Shown piece by piece: positions 59,774 through 64,000 of a DNA stretch of 64,000 bases; the stretch's first letter is position 1, and every line of letters starts with the position of its first letter. Source of the DNA: an uncultured Prevotellaceae bacterium (GTDB lineage Bacteria; Bacteroidota; Bacteroidia; Bacteroidales; Bacteroidaceae). A model generated the notes under the pieces. The model was not told the DNA's origin and made no database searches. It worked only from the letters and a program-made list of their open reading frames with translations. The translations under genes were made by a program, and so were the position numbers. The stretch is taken from contig OMWC01000008.1 of assembly GCA_900314655.1 (NCBI GenBank), positions 1-64,000 of the forward strand, in the 5' to 3' direction.

Positions 59774-61150
59774 TCAAAAGGCTGCATCATGGAGAATTTC
59801 GGCGAGCGTGGGATGGATATGGATGGTCTCGGCGAGGTCGCTGATTGTGGCCCGGCAATGGATGAGTGCCGTCGCTTCCTGTACGATATCAGCCGCATGT
59901 GCTCCCATTGCGTGGCAAGCTATAATCCTACCATCTGCATGAGCCAGCAGTTTCACCAGTCCGTCGGTAGCATCCATGGCAAGTGCCTTACCGTTGGCAC
60001 GGTAGTAAGCCTTTTTGCAGATGTAGTTACCGTCGGAAGACGCTTTCAGTTGTTCCTCGGTGGGACCTACACCAGCCACTTCTGGGTTGGTGAAGACTGC
60101 GGCGGGCATTGCCGTGAAGTCGATGTCGTCACCTTTCCCAAGGATATTGTTGACGGCACGGAACCCTTGGAAGGTGGCGGCATGAGCCAGCATCTGAAGT
60201 CCGTTGACATCGCCGATGGCGTAGATAGACTGAGACCCTCTAAATCCCCCTGAAGAGGGGGACTTTCTGATTACGCGGAAATTCTCATCTACGGGGATGG
60301 CACCCTTGGGCGTGCATTCGATGCCTGCTGCGGCGAGGTTGAGCCCTTCGGTGCGGGGGCGGCGCCCTGTGGCAATGAGGATGGTGTCGGCCTCGATGGT
60401 CTGTTCTTTCCCTTTTCGTTCGAAGATGACGGTGTAGCCGTCGATTTGCTTTACGGCCGACTGCATGTAGAATTCCACGCCCCGTTTCTCAAGCGTCTTG
60501 CGCAGACGCTTGGCCAGATCGCCGTCCATCGGCGGCAGACACTCTTTCAGGTATTCGATGACCGTCACCTGACTGCCGAAGGATGAGAAGGCCGAGGCGA
60601 ATTCCATACCGATGACTCCGGCTCCGACGATGCACAAGCGCTCGGGAATGTGATCGATGTTGAGGAGTTCGGTGGAAAAGCCCACCCCTGACCCTCCCAT
60701 AGGGAGGGAGGTAAGGAAAGGCGGGAGGGCTGCTTCGGAACCTGTGGCGATGATGATACTCTCGGCGGTGTATTCCTCTTCGCCGATGATGACCGTATGG
60801 TCGTCTTTGAATTGCGCCTTGCCGCGTACCAGTGTGATGCCGGGTTGAGAGAGCAGCGTTTCCACGCCTGTGCGCAACTGGTTTACCACTTGCTGCTTGC
60901 GAGCGGCAATGGCGGGGAAATCCACTTCGAACTGGAGATTCTTCAGTCCGTTGCTTTCGGTCTGACGCAGACTGTCGATGAGTTCTGCATGATGGCAGAG
61001 GGTTTTGGTAGGAATGCAACCGCAGTTGAGGCAGGTTCCTCCCACCTCTGCGGCTTCGGCAATTACCACTTGCAGTCCGTTCTTGGCGGCATATTCTGCA
61101 GCCCGGTAACCACCGGGGCCTGCTCCGATAATGATTAAATCGGTTTTCAT
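59774..61150 (-). CDS. lpdA: Dihydrolipoyl dehydrogenase with two repeat-encoded insertions
   Basis: A 458-residue flavoprotein disulfide reductase, the E3 component of 2-oxoacid dehydrogenases and of the glycine cleavage system. FAD binding GAGPGGYRAAEYA (about 8-20), the redox pair GGTCLNCGCIPTK (about 37-49), the NAD-binding GAGVIGMEFASAF (about 182-194) and the C-terminal HIHPTLAEIL with the catalytic His are intact. Two loops are unusual: SLPMGGSGVGF (near 149) and KSPSSGGFRGSQS (near 300) are encoded by C/G-rich palindromic repeats at 60681-60720 and 60235-60270, which keep the frame. The gene sits behind gcvPB, matching a role in glycine cleavage. The enzyme is probably active, as both loops lie outside the motifs. 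Confidence 0.94.
   Translation of the reverse strand: MKTDLIIIGAGPGGYRAAEYAAKNGLQVVIAEAAEVGGTCLNCGCIPTKTLCHHAELIDSLRQTESNGLKNLQFEVDFPAIAARKQQVVNQLRTGVETLLSQPGITLVRGKAQFKDDHTVIIGEEEYTAESIIIATGSEAALPPFLTSLPMGGSGVGFSTELLNIDHIPERLCIVGAGVIGMEFASAFSSFGSQVTVIEYLKECLPPMDGDLAKRLRKTLEKRGVEFYMQSAVKQIDGYTVIFERKGKEQTIEADTILIATGRRPRTEGLNLAAAGIECTPKGAIPVDENFRVIRKSPSSGGFRGSQSIYAIGDVNGLQMLAHAATFQGFRAVNNILGKGDDIDFTAMPAAVFTNPEVAGVGPTEEQLKASSDGNYICKKAYYRANGKALAMDATDGLVKLLAHADGRIIACHAMGAHAADIVQEATALIHCRATISDLAETIHIHPTLAEILHDAAF
60235..60270. repeat. C/G-rich palindromic repeat inside lpdA (C-terminal half)
   Basis: TCCCCCT-GAAG-AGGGGGA (60245-60262) with a GACTTTCTGA tail, also seen in part after the first palindrome at 27060. 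It encodes SPSSGGFRG on the minus strand, in frame. Confidence 0.8.
60681..60720. repeat. C/G-rich palindromic repeat inside lpdA (N-terminal half)
   Basis: CCCACCCCTGACCCTCCC followed by ATAGGGAGGGAGG. The arms CCCTCCC/GGGAGGG (60692-60708) are identical to those in the 29590-30102 copies. It keeps the frame. Confidence 0.82.
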
Positions 61151-61168
61151 GATTGAGTGTTTTTAATT

Positions 61169-61222
61169 GAACACAAAGACCCAAAGGCACAAAGATTTTG
61201 AAAGTCTTCGTACCTTTGCGTT
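61169..61222. repeat. ACACAAAG-type dispersed repeat between lpdA and gcvPB
   Basis: GAACACAAAGACCCAAAGGC and a partially complementary 3' part (TACCTTTGCG). Same family as 28563-28631. It fills most of the 79-nt gap upstream of lpdA. Confidence 0.7.
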
Positions 61223-61229
61223 TTATCAG

Positions 61230-62717
61230 TTACAATTCTTGCTGCATCTGGCGGAATGTGACCACGGGGTGCTTGGCGGCAAGCACATCGTCGACTCGGC
61301 CGATGGGCGTCTGGTGAGGAGCGGTCTTCACTTGCTCGGGATTCTCACGGGCCTCACGGGCTATCTGACGCATCACGTCGATGAAACCGTCGAGCGTTTC
61401 CTTCGACTCGTTCTCGGTGGGCTCAATCATCAGACTCTCATGGAAGAGCAGCGGGAAATAGATGGTGGGCGCATGGTAGCCGTAGTCGAGCAACCGTTTG
61501 GCTACATCCATGGTGGTGACGCCTGTTGACTTGTCCTTCAGTCCATCGAACACGAACTCATGTTTGGTCAGTCCGCTGATGGGCAGCAGGTAGTCGTCTT
61601 TCAGGCTTTCTTTAATATAGGTGGCATTGAGCGTGGCCAATGGTCCCACCATCTTGATATTCTCCTTGCCTAAAGAGAGAATGTAGCAGTAGGCTTTAAT
61701 CATGACGGCGAAATTGCCGAAGAAATTGCCGATACTGCCCAGCGACTTTTCGTATGGGCCTGTTTCCACGGAGTATTCGTTTTCCTCTTCGTGATACACC
61801 ACACGCGGGGTGGGGAGGAAACACTCCATGCCTTCGCGCACACCGACGGGACCCGAACCGGGACCGCCACCACCATGAGGCGTGGAGAAAGTCTTGTGGA
61901 GATTGATGTGCATCACGTCGAATCCCATGTCGCCGGGGCGGCAATAGCCCAGCATGGGGTTGAGGTTGGCTCCGTCGTAGTACATCAGTCCGCCGCAGTC
62001 GTGGATCAGTTTCGCAATTTCCGGAATGTTTTTTTCGAAGATGCCGAGTGTGTTCGGGTTGGTCATCATCATGGCAGCAATGCTGTCGCCCTGTTCTTTT
62101 ACTAGATTTTCTAGAATATCTAAGGAAACTAGTCCATCAGGGCCTGATTTCACCTCAACGATCTCCAGTCCGCAGACCGCTGCCGAGGCGGGGTTGGTGC
62201 CATGGGCTGAGTCTGGGATAATCACCTTGGTGCGCTTATCGTCGCCGCGGCTCTGATGATAGGCGCGGATGACCATGAGGCCAGTCAGTTCACCATGGGC
62301 TCCGGCACAGGGATTGAGCGTGAATTCGCTCAGTCCGGTGAGGGCGCAGAGCATCTTCTGAAGGTCGTAGTAGAGGTGGAGCATGGTCTGGCAGGTGTCA
62401 GCCGGCTGCAGCGGATGCTTACCGGCAAAAGCCCCAAGGGCAGCCAGTTCCTCGTTGATGACAGGATTGTATTTCATGGTGCAACTGCCCAATGGATAGA
62501 ATCCGTCGTTCACGCCGAAATTGTTGTGAGATAGATTCGTGTAATGACGCACGACGGTCATCTCGTCGCATTCAGGCAGATTGGCATCTTGCGAGCGAAG
62601 CAAGTGGGCTGGCAGTTCGCTGAGCCTGTGTTTATACTCGTTCTTGGGTAGTGAGTAACCCCTGCGTCCTGGTTTCGAGAGTTCGAAAATCAGGTTTCCA
62701 TAAAGTCTATTGTTCAT
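61230..62717 (-). CDS. gcvPB: Glycine dehydrogenase (decarboxylating) subunit 2
   Basis: A 495-residue C-terminal half of the split P-protein of the glycine cleavage system, which decarboxylates glycine with PLP. The PLP lysine is in INLHKTFSTPHGGGGPGSGP (about 271-290). DSAHGTNPASA (about 185-195), DGANLNPMLGYCRPGDMGFD and GSCTMKYNP (near 77) are further family marks. It shares an ATGA overlap with gcvPA upstream and is followed by lpdA, whose product is the L-protein. A split P-protein is known from Bacillus and several Bacteroidota; many Bacteroides carry the fused form. At 62097-62136 the gene contains four CTAG or TCTAG-like sites and CTA/TTA-type codons unlike the surroundings. Confidence 0.95.
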   Translation of the reverse strand: MNNRLYGNLIFELSKPGRRGYSLPKNEYKHRLSELPAHLLRSQDANLPECDEMTVVRHYTNLSHNNFGVNDGFYPLGSCTMKYNPVINEELAALGAFAGKHPLQPADTCQTMLHLYYDLQKMLCALTGLSEFTLNPCAGAHGELTGLMVIRAYHQSRGDDKRTKVIIPDSAHGTNPASAAVCGLEIVEVKSGPDGLVSLDILENLVKEQGDSIAAMMMTNPNTLGIFEKNIPEIAKLIHDCGGLMYYDGANLNPMLGYCRPGDMGFDVMHINLHKTFSTPHGGGGPGSGPVGVREGMECFLPTPRVVYHEEENEYSVETGPYEKSLGSIGNFFGNFAVMIKAYCYILSLGKENIKMVGPLATLNATYIKESLKDDYLLPISGLTKHEFVFDGLKDKSTGVTTMDVAKRLLDYGYHAPTIYFPLLFHESLMIEPTENESKETLDGFIDVMRQIAREARENPEQVKTAPHQTPIGRVDDVLAAKHPVVTFRQMQQEL

Positions 62718-64000
62718 GCCTCTTGCGTTTTAATTTCAATGATTGAATCTACGAGGTCGTCAATTTCGTCGGGCGTGCGCTGTTCGGTGACGGCAAGCAT
62801 GATCGTGTGCTCGTCGATCTTCACTCCGGCCATGTAACCCCATTCGGCACATTCAGCCAGCAGTTTGTCCACGTCGCCGTCGTAGGTCAGGCAGAATTCG
62901 TTGAAGAAAGGCTGGTCAAACCTAGGCTTGAAATATCCGGTGGCCAGCAGTTTGTCGTAGAGCTCGTGGGCACCGGCGTATGAAAGTTCGGCGGCCTCAC
63001 GGAGTCCCTGCTTGCCCATCACGGAGAGATAGATGGTGACATAGAGTGCCATCAGACTCTGGTTTGAACAGATGTTCGACGTGGCTTTCTGTCGGCGGAT
63101 GTGCTGTTCGCGTGCTTGCAGCGTCAGCACGAAGGCACGCTGTCCGCGGCTGTCTTTCGTCATGCCCACGATGCGCCCTGGCATCTTGCGGATAAGTTTC
63201 TCGGTGCAGCACATGTAGCCGATGCCCGGACCTCCGAACGACATGGGGATGCCCAGACTCTGGCCTTCACCCACGGCAATGTCGGCCCCCCATTCGCCGG
63301 GCGTCTTCAGTACGGCCAGGTCGGCAGCCACGCTGTTGATAATGAAGAGTGCCTTCTGCTCATGGATGGCATCAGCCATTCCCGTGAAGTCCTCTATAAT
63401 ACCATAATAGTTGGGAGCCTGAACCACCACGCCGGCCACGCCTCCTTCGGCGAGTTTCCGTTGCAGGTCATCGCGGTCGGTCACGCCGTCCTTCTGTGCA
63501 ATGCTGACAATGTCGATGCCATGATAGTGGGCGTAGGTATCAACCACTCGGCGCGTCTTTGGGTCAAGGGTTTCGCTTACCAGCACTTTCGTGGCTTTCT
63601 TTGCTGTGCTGAATGCCATCATCACGGCCTCGGCCGTAGCGGTGGCACCGTCGTAGAGCGAAGCATTCGAGATGTCCATGCCCGTGAGCTCGGCCATCAT
63701 GCTTTGATATTCAAAGATATAGTGGAGCGTGCCCTGCGATATTTCGGCCTGATAGGGCGTGTAACTGGTTAGGAATTCCGACCGTTCGATAAGGTTCTGC
63801 ACGATGGATGGCGCATAGTGGTCGTAGCATCCGGCTCCGGCAAAAACCGTGAGCGGTGCTTCCATCTCGGCGAGGGCGTGAAGATATTCGCGGAGTTCAA
63901 TCTCGCTCTTAGCTTCAGGCAGGTCGTATTCGCCCTTGAACCGTATGGCTTCAGGAACGTCGGCATACAGGTCGTCGAGCGAAGTGGCTCCCGCCCTTTC
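62714..64000 (-). CDS. gcvPA: Glycine dehydrogenase (decarboxylating) subunit 1, partial
   Basis: The N-terminal half of the split P-protein, cut by the right window edge: the frame is open from 64000 to the stop at 62714, giving 428 residues, and only about 20-25 N-terminal residues should be missing. Motifs are FAGAGCYDHYAPSIVQNL, TSYTPYQAEISQGTLHYIFE and LTGMDISNASLYDGATATAE. It works as a heterotetramer with GcvPB. The stop overlaps the gcvPB ATG. An internal ATG at 63865 is not the start, as the sequence before it (EYDLPEAKSEIELREYLHAL) is coding and conserved in style. Confidence 0.95.
   Translation of the reverse strand, partial: ERAGATSLDDLYADVPEAIRFKGEYDLPEAKSEIELREYLHALAEMEAPLTVFAGAGCYDHYAPSIVQNLIERSEFLTSYTPYQAEISQGTLHYIFEYQSMMAELTGMDISNASLYDGATATAEAVMMAFSTAKKATKVLVSETLDPKTRRVVDTYAHYHGIDIVSIAQKDGVTDRDDLQRKLAEGGVAGVVVQAPNYYGIIEDFTGMADAIHEQKALFIINSVAADLAVLKTPGEWGADIAVGEGQSLGIPMSFGGPGIGYMCCTEKLIRKMPGRIVGMTKDSRGQRAFVLTLQAREQHIRRQKATSNICSNQSLMALYVTIYLSVMGKQGLREAAELSYAGAHELYDKLLATGYFKPRFDQPFFNEFCLTYDGDVDKLLAECAEWGYMAGVKIDEHTIMLAVTEQRTPDEIDDLVDSIIEIKTQEA

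Noticed and set aside
1..64000. tRNA, rRNA or insertion sequences
   Set aside because: No cloverleaf with CCA-type ends, rRNA sequence, or transposase frame was found on either strand.

Overview
The window comes from a Bacteroidota chromosome, most likely a gut or rumen Prevotellaceae (Prevotella/Segatella-like). The evidence is the many TAnnTTTG -7 promoter boxes, the Bacteroidota-only families (DUF349 repeats, DUF3943, DUF4974-type anti-sigma, TPR/AraC hybrid kinase, BspA-type LRR with dockerin, cohesin-like protein with a sorting tail), split gcvPA/gcvPB, and the gene content around frr, rsgA, lysS and rsmA. No rRNA, tRNA, CRISPR array or insertion sequence was seen. The genus is inferred; no ribosomal marker is present.

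Layout. 1-6166: a type III restriction-modification operon in the order res-rhuM-mod, preceded by two copies of a palindromic operator-like sequence with a small hairpin between them. 6177-11958: an HU-like protein, a patatin/beta-barrel protein, a DUF3943 outer-membrane protein and a pseudogene with an internal deletion. 12000-15979: tatA-tatC followed by a polyferredoxin and an aldo/keto reductase that both carry twin-arginine motifs. 16020-20286: a DUF349 protein, a CorA-like transporter with a structured leader, and a DUF2975/HTH pair. 20338-23916: an ECF sigma, anti-sigma and outer-membrane barrel module. 24032-28320: a peptidase, a flippase-like protein, a locus of two tiny membrane proteins, and an iron alcohol dehydrogenase. 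28515-33282: rsmA, a small accessory island bounded by a direct repeat, a PAP2 phosphatase, frr and rsgA. 33298-41916: a hybrid kinase, an epimerase, preA, a dual-OB/DUF488 pair and mnmA. 42007-48729: a HAD hydrolase, pgi, a phosphate transporter fused to a DNA-binding domain, and a GH3 enzyme. 49575-53636: a four-gene surface-protein operon with cohesin-like and dockerin-like partners. 53718-56646: a GIY-YIG protein with a long structured leader, and an unknown membrane-anchored regulator. 56696-64000: gpsA, lysS, lpd, gcvPB and a partial gcvPA.

Themes. (1) Short dispersed repeats are everywhere, and several appear to have entered coding regions in frame (lpd twice, rsmA, the ends of the HAD hydrolase, the lysS C terminus). 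A 68-bp element with 11-bp terminal inverted repeats occurs twice. (2) Three genes (flippase, DUF488, mnmA) start exactly 5 nt after a TAnnTTTG box, which suggests leaderless mRNAs. (3) The most unusual gene products are the Na/Pi transporter-PhoU-winged-helix fusion at 44404-46395 and the two hydrophobic microproteins of 24 and 28 residues at 26724-26991, whose promoter lies beside an FNR/CRP-like palindrome. All functions are read from sequence motifs; no search was run.
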